Shown piece after piece: positions 14,800-28,288 of a stretch of DNA of 64,000 bases (positions are counted from its first letter, which is position 1; each line of letters begins with the position of its first letter). The notes under the pieces are model-generated. The model searched no databases and was not told the DNA's origin. It worked only from the letters and a program-made list of their open reading frames with translations. The translations under genes were made by a program, and so were the position numbers. The stretch covers positions 23,184,721 to 23,248,720 of the forward strand of contig NW_025062479.1 in NCBI RefSeq assembly GCF_000002995.4, read 5' to 3'. Source of the DNA: Brugia malayi (Eukaryota; Nematoda; Chromadorea; Rhabditida; Onchocercidae).

Positions 14800-17504
14800 C
14801 CTTAACATATCAATTAAAACAGCAAACAAGATAGATCGATCAGTCAGTCTAATTATCACAATCATTAAAAAGTAGTAAGTTCCTTCACTCAATTTTGTAT
14901 CATAAAGACAGAAATGACGAAAGATATAGAAAACTAAAAAAAGAAGTAATATTTAGAAATGAAATCTAGATTTTGGAATGGAAAAAATGTCGAAAAAACA
15001 CGTTAAAATGAAAAAATAAAATAAAGAAAAAGGAATGATGGATGGAATTATGCCATGAAAGAATTATGCAATTTTATAATAATTCCACGATTCATTTTAT
15101 CATTCATCCGATAGTTCAAAATGAATAATGATGGAAGGAATGATCCAATCTCAAAATATTTTAATAAGTAAGAGGATAAATTGAAAAAAAAAAATTTTTC
15201 CAGACCTATCAAAAAAAAAAAAAAAAAAAAAAAAATTAATTTGTTTTAGAGAAAAAGAAAAGTGAAAAAATTGAAATTATTTTTAAAATTTAATTTTTTC
15301 TAATAACATAAAGCTGCTTGCTTCCATACATTACAGCAACATAAAGATTTAAAACAGTAAAATTTGACCTTTAAAATTTCACAGTTTATTTCAATCGTGC
15401 CACCAAGTAGCAGAATGAAATTCTCCGCGACTTCTGTGTTGCTGAATTACCTGCGTGTGATGGGTTTACGTCAATTTCAAGCGTAAACTTTAACTAACTT
15501 TACGTGATTATTTAACAATTCAAAGTGCATCATCATTGTCATGAAATTTTTAAAATGACACATAAACGGAGAAAATTATGCTGATATTTTCAACAAATTC
15601 AAATGATTTAAATGCAACAAGTTTTTTTTTTTAGAAATTTTTGGAAATTTTTTTTTTTAGAATTTTTTAGAAATGATAAAAAAAAAGTAATTGTTTGTTT
15701 ATCATTCTAATTAAAAGCAATAGAATTTTATAAAAATCATCCGATCCTTGATAGAAACGATTGAATTGATCCTTACCTTTCCCGTGAATTCATTCTCTTC
15801 CTCTTAGTAATGTATAAATTTTTATACTAACATTTCAGGTAATTTAAAAAAAAAATTTTGTTTTTATTTACATTTAATTTGTTTGAGTAACAGAAGTATT
15901 ACAAAGACCAAAATAAGTTATAATATAAATCTGAATAAATCGTAGTATTTTTTTGTATATCAGAAATATTTCTTAAATTACCCCAAAAAATGGAACACAA
16001 AATGAATGCTATGATGCTTAATGTAATGAATCATGTATTTAATTCTTATCATTTCCGATTATCAAGTTTATCTTCAATTGTTAAATACTGAAAATCATTT
16101 CACATGTAAGTATTTTCTTTCCAATAGTTAATTTTATATTCAAGCTATAACCAACTTACATAACTTTTCCTATTTGTTTACATAGCTATCTTTGTATTGC
16201 AATATGCCTTCGTGAATATATCAGAAAATCAAACATAGATTCTTTCTCCTTCTTGCTTCTACGTGATTACTTACTTACGCAGTTTTCACGGAGGATGTTC
16301 GTTGGCGACGTATTCTTCAACGATGACTTAACCATTTCCCATCCAAAGTTGGAAACAATTTCCTCAATTGTCAATATTCGTCTATAATTATCATATAATA
16401 TTATCAATAATTTACAAAGAAAAAAAAAAAAAACTTTTACAGCAATTTTTGTCTGTAAAACAACAAATCAAAAAAACTTTCACAGTAAGAAATATTTTAA
16501 TTTTCAAACCTTCATTTTTTTTAAAAAAAATAGTCTTAGTTTCATTTTTTATACGGATTATTTAAGCTGAAACCAACAGTGCTAATTTTCATCTCTATCA
16601 TTCTGATAAGTGAAAGGATCTAGAAATAAATCAGGAATTCCCTTTTAACTATAAAAATGTTTTTTTTTTTTTTATTGCGTCACGTAACTATGAAACGTAT
16701 TCAGCTCTTTTTTCCCTAAATCATTTATTTTCCTTTTTTTTTTTTTACCTTCGCCACACTATAAATGATAATACAATATGTAATGTAGCAAATACCAAAA
16801 CTATATAAAAGCATAAATAGAAAAAACACAGAAAAATAAATAAGAACGATGGCATGATGAATTTAAATGCTTTTTTTTTTTCCTTGGAAAATTTTAAAAT
16901 TCTCAGTAAATAGCCCAATAAAATAAATGTTTTCTGGCCAAGGAAACAAAGGATGACACTTTAGTTGAACTAATAAATTACTATATAATTTTAAATTGAA
17001 AACCAATATACGATATGAAATACTTAATCGGAATTTAGAAATTATGTTAGCGTTCTGTAGTTCTGTTCAAATCGACTTCACTGAGATGGTAGATTGCATT
17101 CCTGCGACCGTGTGATACCGTGGTGCTGATTGCGGGTTTTCATATTTTGGTTTTGTTTACTTAGTTGATTGGTGGTTTAGGTTCTTCAGTTACTTATAAA
17201 GTATGTTTATTGTTAATTAATTAATTAACAAAATAATCATACTTTTTTTTATTAACATAAGTCTGATATTATAGTAACGGTAAATTGAGGAGAATATAGA
17301 AATGATATTAAAAAGTAAAAAGATGAAAGATAATAGAGGAAATGAGAAGATAGTAGATTAAACATGTATTCATAGCAGTTTATAATTATTGTGTCAATTA
17401 ATCAACATAAGATATTAATTGTTAATCTTTAACATTTGCATGGTTGATTAAATTAATTGATGAAAATTTAATCGTTTACAATTTTTCATTGTATTTAAGA
17501 AAAA
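14800..17504. promoter_or_regulatory. Divergent spacer between pssy-1 and RBMX2
   Basis: The genes on either side are transcribed away from each other, so both promoters must lie here. Three patches are visibly less AT-rich than the rest: about 15385-15490, 16245-16350 and 17085-17150. They carry no convincing coding frame and are candidates for upstream noncoding exons or promoter cores. No TATA box can be singled out in this composition. Confidence 0.4.
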
Positions 17505-20139
17505 ATGAATCCATTGACGAATATCCGGAACCAGAATAAAATTAATGATCGTGAACTATTACTTGGATTTACCGGAAGCAACAGTAAAAGCTGGCATCAG
17601 AAGTATTCGGATTCAGCATGGATTTACATCGGTGGCTTACCATATGATCTTAACGAAGGCGATGTTATTGCTGTTTTTTCACAGTAAGTTTAGCTATCTG
17701 AGCAAAAAAATTCTTGAATTTCATGTTACCTTTTTGAATTTCATGAATTCAACTATTATTTTGTTTGTTACACCAATTGCTATCATCCGTATGCTAATAC
17801 AGTTATCTTTTTACTTTCTCTGGTATTGGTATACGATTGTCAGTATAGTTTTAAACTTATTTTCCTGCTGCTAATTATCCAGAAGCCGAATAATTTTCTG
17901 TTATTCCAGTCAAAATCCTTTTTGGTTCTTTTACTATGTGGGAATTGGGCGGAAATAAAGTGATTTGAATTGACTTTATAGTGTGATGGATGTTTGACCA
18001 TATCCCTTTAGCTAGAAGCGATTCATTTAACCAAATTTAAGAATTCTTTTTATACATTTATTGCTTTCTATAGTTAATTTGTCTTATCTTTTTTGGTTTA
18101 TCTGATACAATGCATTTCTTTTATCTGATTTCTTTTATTTGAAAAAATTATTGCTTATGAAAACGATCAGAGAATATGTATTTAGTGAGATTATTAACAA
18201 CTCTTTGTAGCAAACATTAAAAATTGGCATAAAATTCTAAAAATAGAACTGCTTGATAGTGACTTTCATTACACGAATATTCATCCTTCATGCTTTGCGT
18301 AAGATCTCAAAAAAAAAAAAAAAAAAAGAAAGCAAAGAACCTAGCAGTTAGATAATTTATGACCAAATAGTGTCATATCAAAGTGTATTATTATTTGAAG
18401 CTCTTCAAATCATTTTTTTTTTCCCATTTTTTATCATCAAGCTTATAGGCTATATGATATTATGGAACTCGTTTAATTACTTTTCTTTCCATCTGATTCT
18501 TCAGTTATATCACTATCTTATAGCATAGGAGTCTTTTTTATTTTTTGTTAACTGTATTCTACTGGCTATAATATAAAAACTTTTTCTGAGATATGGCGAA
18601 ATTGTGAACATCAATTTGATTCGGGACCGCAAAACTGGAAAGTCTCGTGGTTTCGCATTTGTCTGTTATGAGGATCAGCGATCAACTATTTTAGCTGTTG
18701 ATAATTTCAATGGAATTAAGGTTTGAAAACTTCGGATTCTAGAAATTCAATTTTTTCTCTGTTCTAGAAACTATCATTATCATAAGTTTTGATAGATGTT
18801 CCTGTTAGGCGTTGAGAACTCATTATTTATAGTTGTTAAAGCGAATTATACGTGTAGACCATGTGGAAGAATATAAAGTTCCAAAATATCATGAGGATAT
18901 CGATGAAGAAACACGAAAAATTTTGGAAGATGGTTGCGCTCCAAAACCAATTGCTGCACATCAAGGTTTGTGCATTGTTTTATAGCTCAAAGTAATTTTT
19001 ATTTCTATTTCTCGAGGGAATGTCTCCATAATGATCTTTTGGCTGTTGATAATTTCAATGGAATTATGGAAATTTACAACTTTATTTGTATAATGAAAAT
19101 TGAAATGTGATGTTTGTTCGTTAAATCGTTCGTAATTAGCTTTACTATTAAGCTGATGAATCGGAAGATGTAGATCCAGTTGAAACGCTGAAGAAAAAAG
19201 GAGCAGTAGATAAGGTTGGTTTATTCTTTTTTTATTAAAATATTATTTACATTTAATAAAGGATGTTATTTCGCATCAGCAATGATGCTGTTCTTATTTC
19301 ATACAGGTATGCATTCTTTTCGGAACTTTTCTACGTGGATAAATAGGTAATTAGCGGTAGTCCTTGTGCAACAATTATTATAAATTGTAAAGAACTATAC
19401 ATAACTTTTATTGTTTGTGGCATAGGGCTGACTTTTTTTCGTTTTCAGATTCGATTATTCACTTTATCGATTCAGAATTTTTGATTCAAGTTATATATTT
19501 TGTTTTTTTACTGTTTGCATATTTTGTAGGATGGTGTTGTGAAAGTGGATAAAGCTTTGGAAAAGAAATTGAAAAAAGAGCAGAAGCGACTAATGAAAGA
19601 AGCAAAGAAAGCAAGAAAAGAGGAGAAACTGCGCAAGCGTAAACTTAAAGAAGAGCAACTGGAGCTGGAGAAGAAGGTTGAAGACGATGAATCTTGGAAG
19701 AAACAGAAAAAATTAATTGATTTAGGACCCGTTAAGGTAGTGCTTTCAGGCACAGTTTTCCAGTGTTTTGATTTCAAATTTTCTTATTGTTTATTTCTTA
19801 TTTTTTCTTAAACTCAACCCTACTCATTTTATTTTCTTTCATGCATTCCTTTTTTTTGTGTGTGTTTTAAGCTATGATTTCTTTTTTTATTTAATGCACT
19901 GTTACTTTTAGGAAGAAGAAATCTATGGCGGTAATGAACATTTCAATTTTGGTAAACCAAAGAAAGAAATCCCACCGCTTCCATCGCATAATCCCAGACC
20001 TGATTTCGAAAAAGCTGATTGGCGTGATATAGAAATGTGGAAAGCGGTACGCGAAAAAGAAAAACAGGAAAAAGGAGAAAAAGAAACGAATTGGAAAGAA
20101 GAGGAACATTATTTACCATCCAGGTTTCGAAAAGAGTGA
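17505..20139 (+). CDS. RBMX2: RBMX2/Ist3 (Snu17) spliceosomal RRM protein
   Basis: RBMX2 is a U2 snRNP/RES-complex-associated RNA-binding protein needed for activation of the spliceosome. Six exons: 17505-17683, 18591-18720, 18833-18965, 19153-19214, 19530-19736 and 19912-20139, giving 312 aa. The start [14 protein letters not shown] matches the family's conserved N-terminus. The RRM follows at about residues 37-115, with RNP2 as [15 protein letters not shown] and RNP1 as [12 protein letters not shown], then [14 protein letters not shown] and [11 protein letters not shown], all near-invariant in this family. The rest is a Lys/Glu-rich coiled segment (19530-19736) and an acidic/basic tail typical of RBMX2. 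Donors here are often GTTTG rather than GTAAG. The last exon contains a further plausible donor (CAG|GTTTCG at 20123/20124) that would join a downstream exon; see 20557-20659. Confidence 0.95.
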
Positions 20140-20556
20140 TTATGGTTCCAGTTATTTCCTTTTATTGATCTCATATCTGTGATATCTTGTTTTTTTTTTT
20201 TTTTTTTTGTTTCATATTTCTAAATTCATATGACTTATTTGTAGAGAAGATTAAAGAATTACTTCTCGTTTCCATTTTTTTTCAAAAAAGTTAGACAACT
20301 GAGATTTCTTCTTAATGATCTTTCCTCAGGTCAGAGTGAGCGTAATCCTGTAGAATATGATAATTTGAGATTACAATTTTCTTTTATCAACTGATTAACT
20401 TTAGGTTTAAGGATAGTGATGCAGTTATTTTTGTTTTAATGTTGTATATTTCTAACTTTTTGCTTGATTGTCATCTGAAAATATCTTGTTGCAAAAGTTA
20501 AGTTAGCAAACTATTTATAGTGTATTATTTCATGAAGAACGTTTCTTAATTTACAG

Positions 20557-20659
20557 AATAAATCGTAAATTACTTCGTTTCTTACAAATGAATAGCAAAA
20601 TTAGTCGAAAAAGATTGCCAAAATCGAAGAAGAAGATGCTTACTTATAAGGAATGGTGA
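20557..20659 (+). CDS. RBMX2: Possible alternative last exon of RBMX2
   Basis: After an acceptor ATTTACAG at 20556, a 103-nt frame is open to TGA at 20657-20659. It encodes a strongly basic tail beginning INRKLLRFLQMNSK. Its phase fits a donor CAG|GTTTCG at 20123 inside the terminal exon, so the two join in frame and give a 341-aa protein. The sequence resembles no domain I know, but Lys/Arg-rich tails are usual for this family. It could be the major 3' end, a minor isoform or chance. Confidence 0.45.
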
Positions 20660-21984
20660 AAAGTTGAATAGCAGAAATAGCTGAGAATTTTATTTTTGCT
20701 TTTGATTTTGGTATTATTGCATTAGACTGCTATATTTAATTAAATTAAAGGGAATACTAAAACTGTAATTATGGTAGAATTAGTTATTTTATATATATAT
20801 AAGTAGAATTAGTTATATTATATGGTAGTATTAGGTAGAATTAGTTATTTATATTTATTTTACTTTTTCCAATCATAAATGCTGGTATAATTACTAGATG
20901 ATTTCACGAGATTATTCATATGTTTTAACCTTAATAATCGATAATTTCAATATTTTCAATTGAGAATCTTACATATACTAAAAACTAAGAAACTGGAAAA
21001 ACTAAGAAATTGTAAAAACTATAGTTATGATATATTTTTAATTTATTATCACTTAATGAAAAGTTGCTAATATACATCATTAACTGCAAACATATTATGA
21101 ATCATTTATAAAAATTATACTTAATCTGAAGATATCAAAATATAAATTCTTGTTTAGCAGATCTCTTTTTTTTCTTCAATTTTCGATTTAAATCTATTTG
21201 TCTAACTTTTTGCAGATTCAATTTCACATACGAATATTTTTTTGATATTTCAATTTTATATTGAGCTGATGAGAAAATATAAAGAAATAAAATTTTTACT
21301 GTTTCAAATATTGAAATGATGTGAAAAATAAATTATATATAAAAAAGAAAGAAAAAATTTATTTATGATTTTTTTTTTTTTTTTATTCCAATATAATAGC
21401 GAAAATTTTATTTTACACACAAATGTTAGTATTATTACAATGAAATTTTACATTACTAACTAATTCAATAAATTTTTAACTTAAATATGATCATATTTTC
21501 ATATATTTGAAAATATAACTGAAAGAAGATGGATGACATTTATACTTTAATACAATCATTTCAAATATTTCTAAAATTAAAAAAAAAAAAAGTATTTCTG
21601 ACTGCTTACAATATTTAATCAATTTTGTATAAATATTTAATAGTCAATTTCCGGTTATAACATACGGAAAGATTTTTTTTTTTTTTTATGCTAATTAATT
21701 AGTAGCAGAATGAATGTACGATGTAATAACATTATAACCATTTATCATTTGTAAATATTAGAAATAGCATTCTTTTTTTTTTTTTTTTTTTTTTTAAGTT
21801 TAGTTTTTTGTTGTTTATAAAAATATGACTGGAAATTACTTCCTTTTTCCTGTATTTTTATTTCATCCATTACATCAATAATTTATTATCATCAAATATC
21901 ATTTGAAATAATTTATTTAAAATGCACAGAAATTAGTTTAGGAATTTTTTGTTTTTTTTGTTTTTTTTTTTTTTTTGCACAAAT

Positions 21985-22375
21985 AAATTATTCATTTGAA
22001 AAAAAAAAGAAAACAATATAGCTAAGCACTAAATTATTGGTAAACAAAAATAATTAAACTAAATTATTTCAAATCTTTTAGCATTTTCGTTTTTCTTTAT
22101 TGTTAAAATTATTCATTTGAAAAAAAAAAAAAGAAAACAATATAGCTAAGCGCTAAATTATTGGTAAACAAAAATAATTGAACTAAATTATTTCAAATCT
22201 TTTAGCATTTTCGTTTTTCTTTATTGTTAAAATTATTCATTTGAAAAAAAAAAAAAGAAAACAATATAGCTAAGCGCTAAATTATTGGTAAACAAAAATA
22301 ATTGAACTAAATTATTTCAAATCTTTTAGCATTTTCGTTTTTCTTTATTGTTAAAATTATTCATTCGTAATAAAA
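21985..22375. repeat. Tandem repeat, about 124 bp, three copies
   Basis: Copies of a unit containing GCTAAGCGCTAAATTATTGG begin at 22021, 22145 and 22269. The second and third copies are nearly identical, while the first has GCACT in place of GCGCT. The unit also contains an A-run, which varies slightly in length. Confidence 0.85.
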
Positions 22376-23339
22376 GTAAAATAAATATTAAATTATAGAA
22401 AAAAAAAAGGAAAGAAAAAAGAAGAATACTTGATGGTAATAAATATATTATTTAAAAATAGATAACTTCCAATGCTAAAAGAATGGCAATATTATATTTT
22501 GTTTATTTTTAAACAAAAAAAAAAAAAAAAAATTCGAATGAGAAAATAAAATAAACAAAATTATCATTTTGATGGATATAAATTTATTTCAAAGTATGTA
22601 TCATTTTCAATGTCTTAGATTATTAAAATTAATTTAAACTTGATAACATCAAATTAAATTTAAAGTAATTTAATTTCTAATCATTTTAGTAATAAATATA
22701 TTTTTTTTTTATTTTGAAAACAATGAAATACATCAATGTAAGTATAATCTGTCTATTTGATTCTTTTGAAATCACAAAATTGCTGTATAGCTATTTTGCT
22801 TATCAGTTTATCAGTATCAGTAATCTATCACCACTGTCTAAAGCTCATAAATTTATTACAAATTATACATCATTTTAAATACCATAAATTATTATGCATA
22901 AATAATTGTTTACCATTTTGAATTAAAGCATAAAATTTTTGGAGCAAAAATTTTTTTGTTTTTAATTTTTGCAAATTAATTTCTCAAATTTATGAATGTT
23001 TTTTTTTTCTCTCTTTTTTTTATCAAATAATTAATGAAAAATGAAAGAAATTTGTGAAATTTTCATTTTGAAAAAAAAAAAAATTAAAAATACAATAAAA
23101 ATTTTTTACTTTTATAAAAATTTTATTTACAATGAAAAAAAAATTAAGTAAAATATTTATATTTTTTAAAAATTTTTGAGCATTAAAATTTTTTTTAAAT
23201 AAATCATTTATGAAAGTAAAGAAAAAAAAAAAAAAGAAAAGAAAAGAATGGAAATGATGAGATAGTTAAATTAGTTTCAATCTTTTTCTTATTACTAATA
23301 AAATCATTTAACTAAGCTTTAGCATTTATCTTTTTTGTT

Positions 23340-23430
23340 TTTGTTATGTATTTGTATGTAAGTATGTGTCTGTGTGTGTATGTATGTATGTATGTATGTG
23401 TCTGTATGTGTAGGTGTGTATGTATGTATA

Positions 23431-23463
<33 letters not shown>

Positions 23464-23475
23464 TTGTGTATGTTA
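23340..23475 (+). repeat. GTAT/GTGT microsatellite
   Basis: A compound simple repeat of GTAT and GT units, with interruptions. A separate (GA)n run lies at about 24209-24250. Confidence 0.9.
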
Positions 23476-25348
23476 AATTGATGATAAGTTAGTTAGTTTG
23501 AAATGAGAAAAGAACAGATGGCTTAAAATTGTTGAGGAAAATAAAATGGAACAGCTAGTTTTTGTATTTAAGTAAATATTTCAGTTTTAAATTTAAAAAT
23601 TTCAAAATTTGAAAAAATTAAAATTTTCATTTTTGTATAAATTTTATGATTTCTTTTCCTTTTTTTTTTTTTGTTTAATCAGTCAAAAAAATAATAAATT
23701 AATACAAATTTTATTTTTTTAAATTCAAATATATTAGTTTTCGTTTTTTGTTTTTTTTTTTTTGAAATTTCAAAAATTGAATAAAAAAGAAAAAACTTAA
23801 GTATTTTAAAAATAAAATTAAAACAAAACCTTTGAGAAATTTTATAATTTTAAATGAAAAGATTAAAACAAATTTTTGGAATAGAAAATTTTTTTGAGAA
23901 AATTTAGAAAAGCAATATAAAATGAAAATATTATTTATTGTTACAAAAATAATTCCTAAAAAAGATAATAACAATCAATTTGAATTGATTAATAAATTTA
24001 TTAATACAATAATCAAATACAATAAAGCATAGGAAGTAAACAATGATTTGAATAATTATAAACAACGATCAAATTTATTAAAATATTTTCATTTTTAAAA
24101 TTTTTAAATTAATCTGTTTTTTCAAAAAAAAGTGTTACTATTAAATAAAATATATTTTTTGAAATAATATGTTTTCCTCTCGCTAACAAATGATAACAAA
24201 AAAAAAAACAAAGAGAGAGAGAGAGAGAGAGACTGAGAGAGAGAGAGAGCTTACTCTATTATTAGCTTAAAAATTAAAAAAAAAAACTTTAAAGAAAAGT
24301 AAGCAAAGAAAAAAAAAAAGAAACTTTCATTTGCTAATGCTGTAATAATTTTTGTTGAAGAAAAAAAAAAAAAAAAGTTTGTGAAAAGTGAAAACTTTTG
24401 CCGACGACTTAATCAATTATCCAATCATTTTGGTTTTCCAATTTCAAAAGTACAATTTAGCTTTAATCAATTTCAAACATTCTCGTTTAACATTTTAAAT
24501 TTTAAGCATTAATGTGTGAATTTTGCTATCGTAATTTAAAGCAGTGTTAATTAATTAGACAAAAATGATGGAATAAGTTTATTTGTAAAAAAATTAGCAT
24601 ATAATTTTAAAAATTTTTTAATTAATTTTTACTATTGCAATAAATGTTATATGCATAAGTAATACTTAAGTAATAGCTTAAGTAATTGATCATTCTTTTT
24701 CCACAAAAATTTGCTTTTTTAAAAATTTTTTAATTTGAAAACAAAACGATAGAAGAAAATGCATGAAGCATTAAGTGAAATAGCAAAATTGAAATTGATT
24801 TATTGTTGATAATTTCAAATTAGTTTTTTAAATTTTCAAAGTTTATATTATTTATTGTAATAAAATTTTTTTTAATAATAAAAATTTATTTTAATAAAAA
24901 AAAAAAACGAAAAATAAATTTAATAAAAATTTTAATAAGAATTCTTTTAATAAAAAATTTTATTTCAATAAAAAAAAAACAAAAAATAGAATAAAACTTT
25001 TTATTAATATGAGTTATTCAATCTTAGCAACAATTTTCTTCCATTTATTTTTTTAAATTTATTTTTTTTTGCTAAATATATCAATCTAACTGATCAAAAA
25101 AAAAAAAAAAAAAAAAATGTTTTGAAATAATTAAAATTTTTATTTAACGAATAAAAAGAAGTTGAATTTTATAAAATCTTATTTATAAAATATTGCAAAA
25201 AAGAAAAAGAAAAAAAAATTTTCAATCAATAATACAAACTCTCACAATTTCTTCTTTTTAACTTAATCCATATAAAATATTTTAAAAAAAATATAATATA
25301 TAAAATAATTTAAAAAAAAAGTAAATAAAAAATAATTTGAAACATATG

Positions 25349-25900
25349 AGCGCTATTGTCCAATTTGAAATGTTACATTAATAACACAGCGCTATTGTCC
25401 AATTTCAAATGTTACATTAATAATACAGCGCTATTGTCCAATTTTATTCATTATTTTACTAATTTATATTATCATTCCTTATACGAACAATATAAAAGCG
25501 CTATTGTCTAATTTCATATGTTAAATTTATGTACCAGAGAGCGCTATTGTCCAATTTTATTCATTATTTTACTAATTAATATTATCATTCCTTGAACGAA
25601 CAATATAAAAGCGCTATTGTCTAATTTCATATGTTAAATTTATGTACCAGAGAGCGCTATTGTCCAATTTTATTCATTATTTTACTAATTTATATTATCA
25701 TTCCTTGAACGAACAATATAAAAGCGCTATTGTCTAATTTCATATGTTAAATTTATGTACCAAAGAGCGCTATTGTCCAATTTTATTCATTATTTTACTA
25801 ATTTATATTATCATTCCTTGAACGAACAATATAAAAGCGCTTTTGTCTAATTTCATATGTTAAATTTATGTACCAAAGAGCGCTATTGTCCAATTTCAAC
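25349..25900. repeat. Higher-order tandem array built on AGCGCTATTGTC(C/T)AATTT
   Basis: The core AGCGCT(A/T)TTGTC(C/T)AATTT occurs eleven times, at 25349, 25388, 25427, 25497, 25540, 25610, 25653, 25723, 25766, 25836 and 25879. The first steps are 39 bp; thereafter spacings alternate strictly 70 and 43, making a 113 bp higher-order unit repeated about four times. The core begins with the palindrome AGCGCT and is GC-rich for this sequence. Confidence 0.92.
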
Positions 25901-26940
25901 CATTGTTATCACTGATTGGTATTACTTTTACTTGTACAAACTTTCAAAGAATTATAAAAAGAAAAAAGTATTTGAAAGAAGAAGAATTTGAAAAAAAAAA
26001 GAAAGAAAAAAGCTACTGGATGTGTAGGAAGCATAAGTAAACAAAAAAAGGTAAAAAAAATTTTTTGATTGAAAAACTTTTTAGCATCTCACACCAAAAG
26101 TTAAACTTTTATTTATTTATTTATTTATTTTTTTTTCTCCTTCACACTTCAAAACTAATTTATATTATTAATTTAACACTATCAATTATTTAATTTGATA
26201 AAATTATACATACAATGAATGCTTATCATATAATCATTTTATCAAATTTAATAATTTTTAATCAAAAAAAAAAAGGCCAATTTGTTAAATTTGAAAAAAA
26301 ACGAAATGAAAAGGAAAATTTTACAAAAATTTAAAATATTATCAAAAAGGTTTTCAAAACATTTTTTTCTTGAAAAAAAAAGTAAGTTTTATTATTTAAA
26401 TTATCACTTTTTTTGTGTTTTTAATTTAGAAATTTTTAATTGCATTTCAAATTTAATACATAAAATAAAAATATTTGCAATTTTTAAATTATCAAATTTT
26501 TAAATGTAAACATAATCATTTCAACCATACAAAAAAGTTTTATTATTACAATCACTTACTTAATAATAGTATAAAATTTCAAAAAAAAAAATATTTTACA
26601 CACATCTGTTAGCAATATGCTTTTTAATAAGCATAAAAGCGTATATTTGAATAAAAATCTTTTTTTGAGTAATAAAAGAAAAAAAAAAAAAAAAAGTTTT
26701 TTAATTTTTTTTTTTTTTATATTTGAAAAGATTTTTTGAAAGAGGACAAGTTTTTTTTTTTTTTTTTTTATTTACTTTTTCATCCTTCAAATGATTTCGA
26801 ATCAATTTTAAACTTAAAAATGCCTCTCTTTTTTCTTTTGAACAGACTCAATATCACAATGTTTGATCAATCATTGCGATCCGATAAATTTACACAATAA
26901 AATTTTTATTTTTGTTTTTGTTTTCTTTTCCCTCTTTTTT

Positions 26941-27050
26941 TTTTTTTTTTTTTTTAACTTTCAGATAAGAAATTTTCAATTTTAGCTTTCTTTTTTTTTT
27001 TTTTTTTAACTTTCAGATAAGAAATTTTCAATTTTAGTTTTCTTTTTTTT
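26941..27050. repeat. Two-copy direct repeat, 52 bp
   Basis: A T-run followed by AACTTTCAGATAAGAAATTT occurs twice, 52 bp apart (26956 and 27008), and looks like a recent tandem duplication. Confidence 0.75.
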
Positions 27051-27297
27051 GAGACAGAAAATTTTAAAATTTTTAGTTTGATTGATAAAATTGAAAAGAG
27101 AAAAAAAAAAAGATTTTGTTTTTTTGTTTTTTTTTTGGGTTTTTATAGTAATTTTATCAATGTTTTTTAAACTATTTTTTTCTCATTTCAATTTCACGAC
27201 AAATAATTACAATTTTGGTTGATTAAAAAGTAACTTTGTTGAAGTGATAAGTGATATGATATTTAATTGTTACAGCTAATTACAATTAATTACCTAA

Positions 27298-27346
27298 TTT
27301 GAGCGCTAATTGCTAATTTTCAATCAATTAGCAATTAGCGCTCAAA
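27298..27346. repeat. Perfect inverted repeat: 21 bp stem, 7 nt loop
   Basis: The left arm (27298-27318) contains GAGCGCTAATTGCTAATT, and the right arm (27326-27346) is its exact reverse complement. The loop is TTCAATC. It could extrude as a cruciform or fold as an RNA hairpin if transcribed. It is not flanked by a gene. Confidence 0.9.
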
Positions 27347-28263
27347 GCAATGATTAAATTGTAAACTATTATTTAAAAGTTTAAATTTGTTGAAATAATT
27401 TTTCAAAAATAACTGATAAAAATTATTTTTAATTTGATTTTTCATTAATGATTATTTCAATAAAATAATTTAATTTATATTTCTTTGCTATATTTTTCTT
27501 GTTAGTATCCAAAATTGAAAATTTTAGATGTCATTTTATAATAGCATGAAGGTTTTTCTTTTTTTAAACTGAAAAATTTAAATTGTTAAAATTTAGTTAA
27601 TCGGCAATTTGCGCTTGGCGAAAAAAAAAAAAAACTAATCATTTACGTACTTTTTGCGCATATGTGAGTATGACAATAATTTTTTTTTTTTTTTAAATTT
27701 AACATTTCAGTTCCATCATGCAAAAAAAAAAAAACAAAAAACAAAAGCATTCGAAATTTTTAGAATAAATTAATTTTAAAAAAAAAAAGTAATTTTAATT
27801 ATTTTTTATTTGCAAACATTTCTCATATAAAAAAATACAATCGAGAAAACAGCTAATATAGGAAAGTGATTACCTTTATTTATTTCTATTAATTTCAATT
27901 TTTTTAAATTAATTTTTTAATGAATTAATTAGCATTACATAAATTGAAAATTGTTTTCTTTCTAAAATAGTCAAAATTTGACTGAATTATTTTAATTTCA
28001 AATTAAATATTTCATATATACCATTCCTGAATTCATTAGTTCCAATTATTAATTCATCCAGTTTATTAAAATTTATTAAGCCATTTTTTTTAAAAAATTT
28101 AATATGACTAATTGTTATGATGACTCAGTCAACGAATGTATGAATATTTCAAATTTCTAAATTTAATAAAAATTAATGTTTAGCTTCTTTCTTTTTTATA
28201 ACAGTAATGATTCATTCAATTTTTTTTTTTTTTTTTTTTGCTAATAGGACTAGAATATGATAA

Positions 28264-28288
28264 ATATCCGGATGTTTCATCCGGATAT
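28264..28288. repeat. Perfect inverted repeat: 11 bp stem, TTT loop
   Basis: ATATCCGGATG and CATCCGGATAT flank TTT. A third partial copy (TTCCGGATG) follows at about 28296. Confidence 0.85.

Noticed and set aside
20320..20370. Another RBMX2 acceptor (TTTCCTCAG at about 20329).
   Set aside because: Joined to the 20123 donor it meets a stop after about three codons, so it adds no meaningful tail.
25349..25900. Regular repeats that might be taken for a CRISPR array.
   Set aside because: The intervening sequences are themselves repeated (two classes), the genome is eukaryotic and no cas genes exist.
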